Positions 18,230 to 26,752 of a DNA stretch of 43,763 nucleotides are shown here, piece by piece. Position numbers and translations under genes: made by a program. The first letter of the stretch is position 1. Every line of letters starts with the position of its first letter. The notes under the pieces are model-generated. The model was given only the letters and a program-made list of their open reading frames with translations, searched no databases and was not told where the DNA came from. This DNA is from Gemmatimonadota bacterium (GTDB lineage Bacteria; Gemmatimonadota; Gemmatimonadetes; Gemmatimonadales; GWC2-71-9). The DNA is taken from positions 1 to 43,763 of the forward strand of contig QHUY01000060.1 in the NCBI GenBank assembly GCA_003223415.1, in the 5' to 3' direction.

Positions 18230-19293
18230 GCGCTGATCTGCTCACCCTCACGCCGGACGCCGCGCGGGGCGCCATCGCCGATTGGCTGGCCGCTCGGGGA
18301 GAGCCCGCCTACCGAGTGCGCCAGATCGTTCCGCGCCTGTGGGAGCGCCCCGCTGCGTCCTGGGCGGACGCTACCGACTTGCCCGCTGCGCTACGCGGCG
18401 CTTTGGAACAAGCGTTCCCGATCGCGCGGCTCGAGCTCGCGGCGCATCAGGTCTCCCGAGACGGTACCGAGAAGTTCCTTTGGAAGCTCGCCGATGGTGA
18501 AGCGATCGAGTCGGTTCTCATTCCCGAAGGCAAGCGCCGCACGCTGTGTATCTCCTCCCAGGTCGGCTGCGCGCTCGGCTGCGTGTTCTGCGCAACGGGC
18601 CAGATGGGTTGGAGGCGCAACCTCTCCCCTGCGGAGATCGCAGGCCAGGTGCGCGAAACCGTGATCCGCGAGCCGGCGTTGAAGCCGACCAACGTCGTGT
18701 TCATGGGCATGGGCGAGCCGCTGCTCAACTGGGAGCATGTCGACGCCGCGCTCACGATTCTGAACCACCCTCTTGGCCTGGGGATCGGCGCGCGCCACAT
18801 CACGGTTTCCACCGTCGGCATCCTGCCGAATCTCGCCAAGCTCGCCAGGCGGCCTGAGCAGTTCCGGCTCGCGTTGTCGTTACACGCCCCGACACCGGCA
18901 CAACGGCTCGCCTTGATGCCGATCGAGAAGAAGTACACGCTGGCGGACGTCCTGGCCGCGTTGCGGCGGTTCCGGCGCCGCGTGACCCTCGAGTACGTGC
19001 TGATCGGCGGGCAAAACGATTCCCTCGAGACGGCGGACGCCCTGGCGGCGATCGCCCGCCCCCTGGGGGCGCTGGTGAACCTGTTGCCGTTGCACCCGGG
19101 CGGGGCGCCCGGGCTCACGCCCAGCACGCACGCGCAGATGCTGGCGTTCGAGCGGCGGTTGAAGCATCACGGGGTGGAAGCGGTCCTGCGGCGCAGCCGT
19201 GGGCTCGACATCAGCGCCGCCTGTGGCCAGCTACGGGTGGAGCTCAGCCCGCGGCCGAAAGTCCGACCCCAGGAGCACGCTCGCATCCAGTAG
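18226..19293 (+). CDS. rlmN: Dual-specificity RNA methyltransferase RlmN
   Basis: Radical-SAM enzyme that methylates C2 of A2503 in 23S rRNA and A37 in some tRNAs. 355 aa from the GTG overlapping the upstream stop. The cluster motif C-x3-C-x2-C is C115, C119, C122 (CALGCVFC). The two catalytic cysteines are Cys108 (TLCISSQVGC) and Cys333 (GLDISAACGQ). SAM-binding motif MGMGEP and substrate strand LALSLHAPT are present. The C-terminal tail after Cys333 is 22 residues, and its last 63 bp overlap the convergent LytR_C gene. Confidence 0.97.
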   Translation: MSADLLTLTPDAARGAIADWLAARGEPAYRVRQIVPRLWERPAASWADATDLPAALRGALEQAFPIARLELAAHQVSRDGTEKFLWKLADGEAIESVLIPEGKRRTLCISSQVGCALGCVFCATGQMGWRRNLSPAEIAGQVRETVIREPALKPTNVVFMGMGEPLLNWEHVDAALTILNHPLGLGIGARHITVSTVGILPNLAKLARRPEQFRLALSLHAPTPAQRLALMPIEKKYTLADVLAALRRFRRRVTLEYVLIGGQNDSLETADALAAIARPLGALVNLLPLHPGGAPGLTPSTHAQMLAFERRLKHHGVEAVLRRSRGLDISAACGQLRVELSPRPKVRPQEHARIQ

Positions 19294-19650
19294 CCGGGTG
19301 CTGTCGGGCCGGACGATCACGGTGCCGACATCCAGCGCCTTGCGAATGCGCGCGCCTACCGACGCCGGCCCGCGCCGGATGAGGATCCGCGTGGAATCGA
19401 GCGGCAGTCCCATCCCCGGCGCGTTCCCGAAGCTCACCACATCGATGCCCGCCTGCCGCAGTAGCCGCGTGCCCACGCGAGCGAGGCCGGGCTTGCCGCT
19501 GGCATTCAGCACCTCCACGATGATGCGGTCGCCCGCGTCTCCCGGGATCGGAAACGCCTGCGGCTCTCGATCCCCGTGACAGGCGACTGCCGCGAACGCG
19601 AGGAGCAGGCGTAGTCCGACGGTCCGACGGTCCGACCGTCCGACGCTCAT
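19231..19650 (-). CDS. LytR C-terminal-domain lipoprotein
   Basis: 139 aa. Residues about 40-130 match the stand-alone LytR_C domain (IIVEVLNASGKPGLARVGTRLL, ILIRRGPASVGARIRKALDVG). The N-terminus has a short hydrophobic segment with lipobox AVAC (Cys24), suggesting a small surface-exposed or periplasmic lipoprotein; its binding partner is unknown. The ATG overlaps the yqeK stop (ATGA). Residues 3-12 (VGRSDRRTVG) come from an 8-bp repeat array, so the start itself may have been created or moved by that repeat. The 3' end runs 63 bp into rlmN on the other strand. Confidence 0.8.
   Translation of the reverse strand: MSVGRSDRRTVGLRLLLAFAAVACHGDREPQAFPIPGDAGDRIIVEVLNASGKPGLARVGTRLLRQAGIDVVSFGNAPGMGLPLDSTRILIRRGPASVGARIRKALDVGTVIVRPDSTRLLDASVLLGSDFRPRAELHP
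19614..19645. repeat. Four-unit GTCCGACN octamer array at the LytR_C gene start
   Basis: Four tandem octamers (GTCCGACG, GTCCGACG, GTCCGACC, GTCCGACG) directly beside the start codon of the LytR_C gene. It is the same unit as the inverted arrays in meaB, and read from the minus strand gives the same SDRRTVG peptide. Confidence 0.9.
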
Positions 19651-20141
19651 AGCACCAGCGCGTTCCAGAAGGCCACCGTTTCGGGCGGGAGCGACCACCC
19701 CGAGCGCAGGACCCATTCGATCCGCCGCCGCGCCACCTCCCGCAGTACGGCGTCCCGCTCGAGCGGCACGCGCGCGGCCAGGGCGCGGCGCTCCTCCCGG
19801 TCATAGTCCCGGCCCGGCTCCAAGAAGTCCGCGAGGTATAACATGCGCCCCACACCGTCCCAGCCGGCGTGGCCGAGGGAATGGTAGCGGATCGCGTCGA
19901 GCACACCGCGATCGGTCTCGCCGTCCTGCGCCGCCCGGTCGGCGGCCATGGGGCCGTGCGCCAGCTCGTTCGCCGCCGGGGCGTCGCGCAGCGCGTCGTG
20001 CAGCCAGGCGGCGCGGATCCAGCGGCCGCGCTCGGCCTGGGGCACGCCCATGGCCGTCGCCCACTGGGTGACGAGACCGACGACGCGCTCGATATGGGCT
20101 CGCCGCTCCGGCGTCGCCTGGGCCCAGGGCGGAAGCGCCAT
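19647..20141 (-). CDS. yqeK: HD-domain hydrolase, YqeK-like (symmetrical Ap4A hydrolase)
   Basis: 164 aa HD-domain metalloenzyme. Motifs in order: R-x-x-H start (RRAHIERV), WLHDALRD, AHGPMAADRA, AIRYHSLGHAG and LYLADFLEPGRDY, the last resembling the YqeK signature. Characterised YqeK cleaves diadenosine tetraphosphate to two ADP. It usually neighbours nadD and rsfS; neither is seen here, where it follows panC with a one-base TGATG overlap. Confidence 0.85.
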   Translation of the reverse strand: MALPPWAQATPERRAHIERVVGLVTQWATAMGVPQAERGRWIRAAWLHDALRDAPAANELAHGPMAADRAAQDGETDRGVLDAIRYHSLGHAGWDGVGRMLYLADFLEPGRDYDREERRALAARVPLERDAVLREVARRRIEWVLRSGWSLPPETVAFWNALVL

Positions 20142-21010
20142 CAGGCCCGCACCGCCGGGTCGGCAGCGATCCCCTCCCCCAGCACCACGTTGTCGATGAG
20201 CCGGGTCGGCCCGACCCGCGCCGCGACCACCACGATCGTCTTCGCGGTCGCGCGCGCCACCGGCTGGAGCGACTCGTCTACCAGCGCGAGATACTCCGGC
20301 GTCACCCCCGGCACGCCGAGGATCTCCATGCCGCGACGCTGCAGGTGCTCTGGATTCGCTTCCCCGCCGCGCCAGGCTTGCTCGACGGCCCGCAGGGCGC
20401 GCGACAGGGCGAGCGCGGAGCGGCGCTCATCGGCGGTGAGGTAGGTGTTGCGCGAGGAGAGCGCCAGGCCATCCAGCTCCCGGGTCGTGGGCGCGACCTC
20501 GATCTCCACCGGGACGTCGAGATCGGCCACCATCCGTCGGATCAACGTCGCTTGCTGGTAGTCCTTACGGCCGAAGATCGCCACATCCGGCTCTACCACA
20601 TGAAACAGCTTCGCCACGACGGTCAGCACCCCGGCGAAGTGGCCGGGGCGGATCGCGCCCTCGAGAATCCCGGCCATCGCCTCGGGTATGACGCGCGTCA
20701 CCGGGTCCGCGGGATACATCACCTTCGTCTCGGGTGTGAAGAGGCAATCCACGCCGCGCTCCTGGGCGAGCGCGCGGTCGCGCGCGCGGTCGCGCGGGTA
20801 TGTGGTGAAGTCTTCGTTCTGGCCGAACTGCAGCGGGTTCACGAAGATGCTCACTACCACACGGTCGGCGCGCGCCTTGGCCCGATCGACCAGCCGCAGG
20901 TGCCCTTCGTGGAGATAGCCCATCGTCGGCACGAAGCCGATGCGGCCGCCGCGCGCCTTCTGGGCGCGGCTCCAGGCGCGCATCTCGGACAGGCCGGAGA
21001 GCTCGAGCAT
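20141..21010 (-). CDS. panC: Pantothenate synthetase
   Basis: Joins pantoate and beta-alanine with ATP to make pantothenate, the CoA precursor. 289 aa. The nucleotidyltransferase motif reads VPTMGYLHEGHLRL (Tyr where Ala is common), followed by FVNPLQFGQNEDF, FGRKDYQQ and the KMSKS-like region DGLALSSRNTYL. ATG start at 21010, 32 bp downstream of panB, which supplies ketopantoate for the same pathway. No panE or panD is present. Confidence 0.97.
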   Translation of the reverse strand: MLELSGLSEMRAWSRAQKARGGRIGFVPTMGYLHEGHLRLVDRAKARADRVVVSIFVNPLQFGQNEDFTTYPRDRARDRALAQERGVDCLFTPETKVMYPADPVTRVIPEAMAGILEGAIRPGHFAGVLTVVAKLFHVVEPDVAIFGRKDYQQATLIRRMVADLDVPVEIEVAPTTRELDGLALSSRNTYLTADERRSALALSRALRAVEQAWRGGEANPEHLQRRGMEILGVPGVTPEYLALVDESLQPVARATAKTIVVVAARVGPTRLIDNVVLGEGIAADPAVRA

Positions 21011-21042
21011 TGACGGAGGGGGGAGTGGGGGGGGGGCGGGAG

Positions 21043-21858
21043 CTACTTCCCGAACGAATGCTCCGGTCCCGGATACCGCCCCTCGCGCACCTCGGCGGCG
21101 TACAGGCTCACCGCTTCGCGCACGTCGTCCGCGAGCGAGGCGTACTTCTTCACGAACTTGGCGCTGAAGCGCTCGTTGAGTCCCAGCATGTCGTGCAGCA
21201 CCAACACCTGGCCGTCACACGCCGGCCCGGCCCCGATCCCGATGGTCGGGATGGTGAGCGACTTGGTGATCTCCGACGCCCGCGGGGCGGGCACAAGCTC
21301 CAGCACGATCGCGAAGGCCCCGGCGTCTTCCAACGCCTGCGCGTCATTTTTCAGGCGCAGCGCCGTCGCGTCGTCTCTCCCCTGGACGCGGTAGCCGCCC
21401 AGCGCATGCACCGACTGTGGCGTCAGCCCGATGTGGCCCATCACCGGGATTCCCACGTCTACCAGCGCCCGGACCGTCGGCGCGATCGGCGCCCCTCCCT
21501 CCACTTTCACGGCGTGGCACCCGGTTTCAGCCAGCACGCGCCCGCAGTTCCGGATCGCCTCTGCCGGGGTGACCTGATAGGTCAGATACGGCATGTCGCA
21601 CACCACCATCGCGCGCTGCGCGCCCCGCCGCACGATCTTCGTGTGGTAGATCATCTGCTCCAGTGTCGCCGACAGCGTCGTCTCCGCACCCGCCAGCACC
21701 TGGTTCACGGAGTCCCCGACCAGTAGGGCGTCTACGCCGCTCGCATCGAGCAGGCGGGCGAACAGCGCGTCGTAGCAGGTCAGCATCACGATGCGCTCCG
21801 CCTTTTCCTTCATCTTGAGGAACGTGTGCGTCGTCACCGGCCTAAGCTCGTCAGCCAT
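21043..21858 (-). CDS. panB: 3-methyl-2-oxobutanoate hydroxymethyltransferase
   Basis: First step of pantothenate synthesis: hydroxymethyl transfer from methylene-THF to 2-oxoisovalerate. 271 aa with LLVGDSVNQVLAG, VKVEGG, MGHIGLTPQS, IGIGAGPACDGQVLVLHDMLG and a C-terminal FVKKYASL. It overlaps folK by 8 bp. The folate-enzyme neighbour supplies the cofactor pathway for its one-carbon donor. Confidence 0.97.
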   Translation of the reverse strand: MADELRPVTTHTFLKMKEKAERIVMLTCYDALFARLLDASGVDALLVGDSVNQVLAGAETTLSATLEQMIYHTKIVRRGAQRAMVVCDMPYLTYQVTPAEAIRNCGRVLAETGCHAVKVEGGAPIAPTVRALVDVGIPVMGHIGLTPQSVHALGGYRVQGRDDATALRLKNDAQALEDAGAFAIVLELVPAPRASEITKSLTIPTIGIGAGPACDGQVLVLHDMLGLNERFSAKFVKKYASLADDVREAVSLYAAEVREGRYPGPEHSFGK

Positions 21859-22279
21859 GGGTCACCGGCAGCGCCTCGAGCTCGGCGATCTCCCGGAGCC
21901 AGAAGTCGCGATGCGCCAGCTCGGGGTGCGGGATGGCGAGCTCGGGCGTGCGCACGGTGCGGTCGCCGAACCGCACGATGTCGAGGTCCAACGTGCGGGG
22001 CCCCCACCGCACACGCCGCTGCCGCCCCCGCTCGGTCTCGATCGCCCGGCACTCCCGCAGTAACTCGGCGGGTGCGAGCCCGGTCTCCAAGAGCACCATC
22101 TGGTTCAGGTAGGGTCTCTGCGGAATCGGGCCGAGCGGCGCCGTCTCCTCGATCTGCGAGACGGCCACCACCCGGGTCTCGGCCAGCCGGGCCAGCCGAC
22201 CGACGGCGTACGCCAGATGCGCGGCGCGCTCGCCGACGTTCGACCCGAGGGCCACATACACCCGCTCGCGCGCGATCAC
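21851..22279 (-). CDS. folK: 6-hydroxymethyl-7,8-dihydropterin pyrophosphokinase
   Basis: Folate pathway kinase. 142 aa with VYVALGSNVGER, ETAPLGPIPQRPYLNQ and the signature RWGPRTLDLDI (residues near 92-102), then HPELAHRDFWL. Single domain, not fused to folB or folP. The ATG at 22279 lies just past the inverted-repeat element that separates it from the MCP-like gene. Confidence 0.97.
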   Translation of the reverse strand: MIARERVYVALGSNVGERAAHLAYAVGRLARLAETRVVAVSQIEETAPLGPIPQRPYLNQMVLLETGLAPAELLRECRAIETERGRQRRVRWGPRTLDLDIVRFGDRTVRTPELAIPHPELAHRDFWLREIAELEALPVTHG

Positions 22280-22287
22280 GCCCGAAA

Positions 22288-22360
22288 CCTAGTGCCGTTC
22301 CAACGTGTTTGCCCCCAACCGGGGCTTTCTCTTGGCCTGAACGGCTGGAACGGCACTAGG
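22288..22360. repeat. CTAG-ended inverted-repeat element, copy A
   Basis: 73 bp intergenic element with perfect 15 bp terminal inverted repeats CCTAGTGCCGTTCCA / TGGAACGGCACTAGG. The centre holds a small stem GCCCC-CAACC-GGGGC followed by TTTCTCTT, which on the plus strand looks like an intrinsic terminator, although flanking genes run on minus. A related copy lies at 31102-31167. Confidence 0.9.
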
Positions 22361-22363
22361 CGC

Positions 22364-24445
22364 TCAGGCGACGCTGGCGAAGCCGCGCGTCAGTTCCCGC
22401 AGCATCGTGGCCACGGCCTCGAGCTCGCGCGTCGCCAGCTCGAGCTCTGTGAGCCCGCGCGCGGCCTCGCCGGCGCGCGTGGCCACGTCGTCCGCCTCCG
22501 TGCGGTTCTTCCCCGCGATCGCGGCGACGGCGTGGATGCGCTGTCGCAGCTTGGTGAATGCGGTGTCCTGCTCTCCCGCTGCGGTCGCGATGCGTCGTGC
22601 GTGTGTGGTGGCGTCGGCCGTTGCCGCCACGATCGCGTCCAGCGCTTCGAGCGCGCCGGCCGACACCTCCTCCACACCGCCCACATTCACCTGCCCGCGG
22701 CGCATCTGCTCCACCACCTCGCCCACCTGCCGGTGGATGTCCTCCACCAGCTGCGCCGCCTCGGCCGCCGCCGAGGCGCTCTGCTCGGCCAGGTGCCGGA
22801 CCTCCTCGGCAACCACGGCGAACCCCCTGCCGTGCTTGCCCGCCCGCGCCGCCTCGATGGCCGCGTTCAGCGCCAACAAGTTGGTCATGTCGGCCAGCTC
22901 CCGGATGGACGCGATGAACCCGGTGATCCGCCGGCTCACCTGCCCCAGGCGTTGCACCTTGATCGAGCTCTCCCCCACGAACGTCTTCAGCGCCACCAGC
23001 AGCTCGATCGCGTCCCGGATCTGCTGGCGGTTCTTGGCCGCGACTTCGCTCGCCGAGCTGGACGCGCGCGCCGCCTCCGCCCCGTCGTCGGACACCCGGC
23101 GGGACATCTGCGACAGCGTCTCCGTGGCCTCCAGCCCGCCCGAGACCTCGCCCTCCTCGCTGGCGACGCCGGAGCGGATCGCCTGCGTCGAGACGGCCAC
23201 GGCCGCGGCGGCTTCGCGCAGCCCCACCGCGGCATGCGTCAGCGTGCCGAGCTGCTGGGTCATTCGTTCCACCGTCTCGACCAGCGGCCGGCGCAGCTCG
23301 GTGATGTGGATGGCGGTGGCGAGCTGGGTAGCGAAGGTGGAGATCGTCAGGATGTCCTTGCGGCGGTAGACGCGCTTCTTGTGGTGCTCGAGCTCGAGCG
23401 TCCCGATCACCTGGTCCCCGAACTTGAGGGGGACGATCACCAGGCTCTGCACCTCCTCGCGCGCGTCGGCGATGCGCTTGTCGCGAGTGACGTCGTCGAT
23501 CACTTCCGTCTTGCCTGCTGCCACGATCGCCGCGCGCAGCGTCGCGGTGTCCGCCGAGGGCTCGCCGCGCATGGCCCAGCCGATGCCGCTGCGGTAGGCG
23601 AGGGTGAGCCGGCCGTCCGCCACGCGGTACACGCGGAAGTCGCCCCAATCGACCAGGCGGTGCGCCAGGCGCTCGATCCGGCGGAAGGAATCGTCGAGGC
23701 TCAAATTGCTCGTGATCACGGCTTCCATCGCGTGGATCTTGTTCAGCTCCTCGGCCGAGATCGCCTCTTCGAGCATCCGCTTGAGCAGCAGCCCCAGCGC
23801 GCCGAGCGCCGCGGCCACGAACACCCATGCGAGCGGCGGCCACTCGACCACCGTCGCGACCACGGTGGCGGTCGCGATGACCGTGGCGAAGTACGCGATG
23901 CATTCGTAGCGCACGATCAGCAGCTGCTCGTCTTGCTCCAGCTTGGCCCGCACGATCAACGTGAGGTAGAAGAGCAGCCGGCCGATGACGAAGTACGCGA
24001 GGAGATAGAAAAAGAGCGCCGGGATCGTCGCCACCGAGATCCCTGGAGCGGCGATGTCGGACATCCGCAGGATCGCGGCGTACACCCCGTACGCAGCCAC
24101 GAGCGCGATGACTTCGCGCCCCAGGTTGATCCAGGCCACGCGCACGGGCTTGCGCTGCCACACCCAGTCCGCCCCCAGGACGGCGCCCGTCACGGCCAGC
24201 GCCGCCGCCGGCATGCCCACCAGCAGGCTGCCGGAGAGCGCGATGAGCCCGGTCTGATTGAGGTAGGAGTACTTGCTGAGGGGCACCGCCAGCCCGCGGA
24301 GCACGACGCCCGCCGCGAGCATTACCAGGATCTCGGGAATCTGCCCGAGCCACCGCGGATCGGCGGCGAGCACACCCGCGAGCAACGCGAGCCCGCCGTA
24401 CGCCAGCGCCTCGCCGTACAGGTTGACGAACCGCTGAACGCTCAC
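22364..24445 (-). CDS. MCP-like sensory protein: membrane domain, GAF, methyl-accepting signalling domain
   Basis: 693 aa. Residues about 1-230 form six to eight hydrophobic helices, not the usual two-helix periplasmic sensor. A GAF-type domain follows (about 255-400; [35 protein letters not shown]). The C-terminal half is a long coiled coil with the MCP hairpin tip [20 protein letters not shown] and [19 protein letters not shown] see no HAMP domain. No cheA/cheW is in the window, so its partner is unknown. GTG start overlaps the trpA stop (GTGA). Confidence 0.9.
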   Translation of the reverse strand: MSVQRFVNLYGEALAYGGLALLAGVLAADPRWLGQIPEILVMLAAGVVLRGLAVPLSKYSYLNQTGLIALSGSLLVGMPAAALAVTGAVLGADWVWQRKPVRVAWINLGREVIALVAAYGVYAAILRMSDIAAPGISVATIPALFFYLLAYFVIGRLLFYLTLIVRAKLEQDEQLLIVRYECIAYFATVIATATVVATVVEWPPLAWVFVAAALGALGLLLKRMLEEAISAEELNKIHAMEAVITSNLSLDDSFRRIERLAHRLVDWGDFRVYRVADGRLTLAYRSGIGWAMRGEPSADTATLRAAIVAAGKTEVIDDVTRDKRIADAREEVQSLVIVPLKFGDQVIGTLELEHHKKRVYRRKDILTISTFATQLATAIHITELRRPLVETVERMTQQLGTLTHAAVGLREAAAAVAVSTQAIRSGVASEEGEVSGGLEATETLSQMSRRVSDDGAEAARASSSASEVAAKNRQQIRDAIELLVALKTFVGESSIKVQRLGQVSRRITGFIASIRELADMTNLLALNAAIEAARAGKHGRGFAVVAEEVRHLAEQSASAAAEAAQLVEDIHRQVGEVVEQMRRGQVNVGGVEEVSAGALEALDAIVAATADATTHARRIATAAGEQDTAFTKLRQRIHAVAAIAGKNRTEADDVATRAGEAARGLTELELATRELEAVATMLRELTRGFASVA

Positions 24446-25281
24446 GCCGGCACCTCATTCCCCCGGGCCCTGACCGCCGCCGCCAGGTCGCGCAGCAGCC
24501 GCTCCGCCACGTTCAACCCTGCCCCCGGCTCCCCTGCGCCGCCACGCAACGCGTCCACCAGTGCGCTGCCCACAACAACGCCGTCCGCCACCCGCGCGGC
24601 GGCCGCAGCCTGGGCCGGCGTGCTGATGCCGAACCCGACCGCCACCGGCAGTGACGTCACCGCCCGGATGCGCCGCACCTGGACCCCGAGGTCGGGCGGC
24701 ACGTCAGGGCGTGCCCCCGTCACACCGAGGCGCGAAATGAAGTAAATGAACCCCCTGGCCCCCGCGACCGCCTGCGCCAGCCGCGCGTCCGAGGTGGTCG
24801 GTGCGATCAGGCGGATCAGCGCCAACGGGCTCGCCGCCACCGCTTCCTCGACCGCCGAGTCGCTCCCAGCCGGAAAGTCGGTGAGCAGCAGGCCGGACGC
24901 GCCGGCGGCATGGGCGTCGGCCAGGAAGCGCCCGACGCCGTAAGCGAGCACGGGATTCAGGTACGTCATGATCACGATCGGGATGCCGAGCTGCGCCTCG
25001 CCTACCAGCTCCAGGACGCGCGCCACGGTGATCCCCTGCGCCAGCGCGGCTTGGGTGGAGCGCTGGATGGTCGGCCCGTCGGCGAGCGGGTCGCTGAAGG
25101 GCACGCCGACTTCCACGAAATCGGCTCCGGCGGCCTCCGCGAGGCGCAGGGCGGCGATGCAGGTCGCCGGTGTGGGATAGCCCGCGGTGAGGTACGGGAT
25201 CAACGCGGCGCGGCGCCGCTCCCTGCCCCCCCCTTCGGCGCGGATCGCGCGCCACCGCCGCGCGATCGGGTGCTCAGACAA
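24442..25281 (-). CDS. trpA: Tryptophan synthase alpha subunit
   Basis: Cleaves indole-3-glycerol phosphate to indole and glyceraldehyde-3-phosphate. 279 aa from a TTG that overlaps the HD-GYP gene by 8 bp. No ATG or GTG in this frame sits near the expected N-terminus, and TTG gives the normal 28-30 residues before [10 protein letters not shown]. Catalytic Glu and Asp lie in [19 protein letters not shown]; the phosphate loop regions [12 protein letters not shown] and VAVGFGIS are intact. It is separated from trpB by two signalling genes, an unusual arrangement for partner subunits. Confidence 0.95.
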   Translation of the reverse strand: MSEHPIARRWRAIRAEGGGRERRRAALIPYLTAGYPTPATCIAALRLAEAAGADFVEVGVPFSDPLADGPTIQRSTQAALAQGITVARVLELVGEAQLGIPIVIMTYLNPVLAYGVGRFLADAHAAGASGLLLTDFPAGSDSAVEEAVAASPLALIRLIAPTTSDARLAQAVAGARGFIYFISRLGVTGARPDVPPDLGVQVRRIRAVTSLPVAVGFGISTPAQAAAAARVADGVVVGSALVDALRGGAGEPGAGLNVAERLLRDLAAAVRARGNEVPA

Positions 25282-26752
25282 AGTAGTCGCTGATCTTGAG
25301 GCCGTATTTCTGCGGGTCGGTGACTTTGACGATGGTCCGCGGGAAGTTGCCACCCGCATCACGCTGCGCAAGGTCGACGACGGTGCCCGGGTGGAGGAGA
25401 GCGCCGTCCGGGGCCGCCACGATCCGCACGATGGGGCGGTGCACGTGGCTGACGTCCGCGTTGGCGGCATGCACGAGCGCCACCTCGTGGGTGTCGAGAA
25501 TGACGCACGTGCCCACCGGGTAGATGCCGACGAGATTGATGAACGCCTTCACAACCACCGAATCGTAGCCGCGCCGGGGGTTCTCCCACATCTCTTTCAG
25601 CACCTGGTCGGGCTGGATCGGCACCGTCTGGTACACGCGCCGGCTCGTGGCCGCATCGAACCCGTCGGCCACGGCGACGATCTTCGAGAAGATCGACAGC
25701 TCGCGCGCGCGCACCGACTTGGGATAGCCGGTGAGGTCGTTCTTCATGTGGTGCTCGTAGGCGACGATCATGCCGCGGTAGGGGATCTCGCCGTAGCCAC
25801 GCAGCCCGAACAGCGTCAGCACGCCCAGCCAGGGGTGCGCCTGGATGATGCGCCACTCCTCGTCGGTGAGGCCGCCTTCTTTGTTCAGCACCTCCAGCGG
25901 CACGCGGGACTTGCCGACGTCGTGGAACAGGGCCGCCATCCCCAGATCGTAGAGCTGCAGCTTCGAGAAGCCGAGCTTGCGGCCCAGGGCGACCGAGAAG
26001 ATGCACACGTTGACCGAGTGCGTGAACGTGTACTCGTCGTAATCGCGCAGCGTGGTGAGCCCCATCAGGGACTCCTCGTTGTTCAGCACCTGGTCCACGA
26101 TGGCCTGCACGGCGCGCTTGACCTTCTTCACGTTCGCCGAGCGGCCCATGCGGATGCTGCTGACGACCTCCTTGGTGACCGCGACCGAGCGAGCGTAGGT
26201 CCGCTTGGCGGCCTCCTTCTGGCGCTCGGCGTCCTCGACCTCCTCGTCGGTGTCGAGGGGCGGCTCGACGGAAACGTGGGTGACCCCTCCATCGGAGAGC
26301 TTCTGGCCCAGCTCGAAGACTTTGTTGGGGCTGGCCTCCTTCGCGGCGAACGAGAGCAGCAGCGACACGAAGATCTGCAGCTGGCGGCGGTCCACGCCCT
26401 CGTCGATGCGGACGGCGCCGACACCGCACTGCCGGAACTGGCCGAGGATGTGCGAGAAGGACGCGTAGTTGTCGAGGTCGAGCCGCAGGCGCGTCGAGTT
26501 CACGAAGAGGAACTCGCCCTGCAGCCGCACCTCGAGCTCGCGCTCGACTTCGAGCAGGTGCGTGGTCGCGGCGGTGAGGTCGTCGAGCGCCTTCTGCACC
26601 TGCGCGTTTTCGACCGGATAGAGCTTGAGCGACCGGAAGGCCGTGTACAGCATCACCAGGAACTCCCTGCCCGCCAGGCGGAGGAAGCCGTCCGTGGTCT
26701 GGACGGTTTCCATCATGGACGCGCGGCGCGCCGGAGCGGTCGGCTCGGTCAT
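25274..26752 (-). CDS. HD-GYP domain protein
   Basis: 492 aa cytosolic protein. The N-terminal 230 residues are a predicted helical, uncharacterised region without a receiver domain. The HD-GYP domain begins near 260 (TFTHSVNVCIFSVALG) with metal motif FHDVGK, LNKEGGLTDEEWRIIQAHP, the GYP-type motif HHMKNDLTGYP, and VAVADGFDAATS. Relatives hydrolyse cyclic di-GMP or cyclic GAMP. The C-terminal 90 residues look like a small beta domain (GTVVDLAQRDAGGNFPRTIVKV). Start overlaps the HEAT gene (ATGA), so the two are probably made together. Confidence 0.9.
   Translation of the reverse strand: MTEPTAPARRASMMETVQTTDGFLRLAGREFLVMLYTAFRSLKLYPVENAQVQKALDDLTAATTHLLEVERELEVRLQGEFLFVNSTRLRLDLDNYASFSHILGQFRQCGVGAVRIDEGVDRRQLQIFVSLLLSFAAKEASPNKVFELGQKLSDGGVTHVSVEPPLDTDEEVEDAERQKEAAKRTYARSVAVTKEVVSSIRMGRSANVKKVKRAVQAIVDQVLNNEESLMGLTTLRDYDEYTFTHSVNVCIFSVALGRKLGFSKLQLYDLGMAALFHDVGKSRVPLEVLNKEGGLTDEEWRIIQAHPWLGVLTLFGLRGYGEIPYRGMIVAYEHHMKNDLTGYPKSVRARELSIFSKIVAVADGFDAATSRRVYQTVPIQPDQVLKEMWENPRRGYDSVVVKAFINLVGIYPVGTCVILDTHEVALVHAANADVSHVHRPIVRIVAAPDGALLHPGTVVDLAQRDAGGNFPRTIVKVTDPQKYGLKISDYFV

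Noticed and set aside
22311-22334. Intrinsic terminator for folK or the MCP gene
   Set aside because: The stem with T-rich tail is oriented for plus-strand transcription, while both flanking genes are on minus; kept only as part of the repeat element.
22217-24745. 842 aa plus-strand ORF opposite the MCP-like gene
   Set aside because: Antisense shadow; no recognisable motifs while the minus frame has the MCP hairpin and GAF domain.
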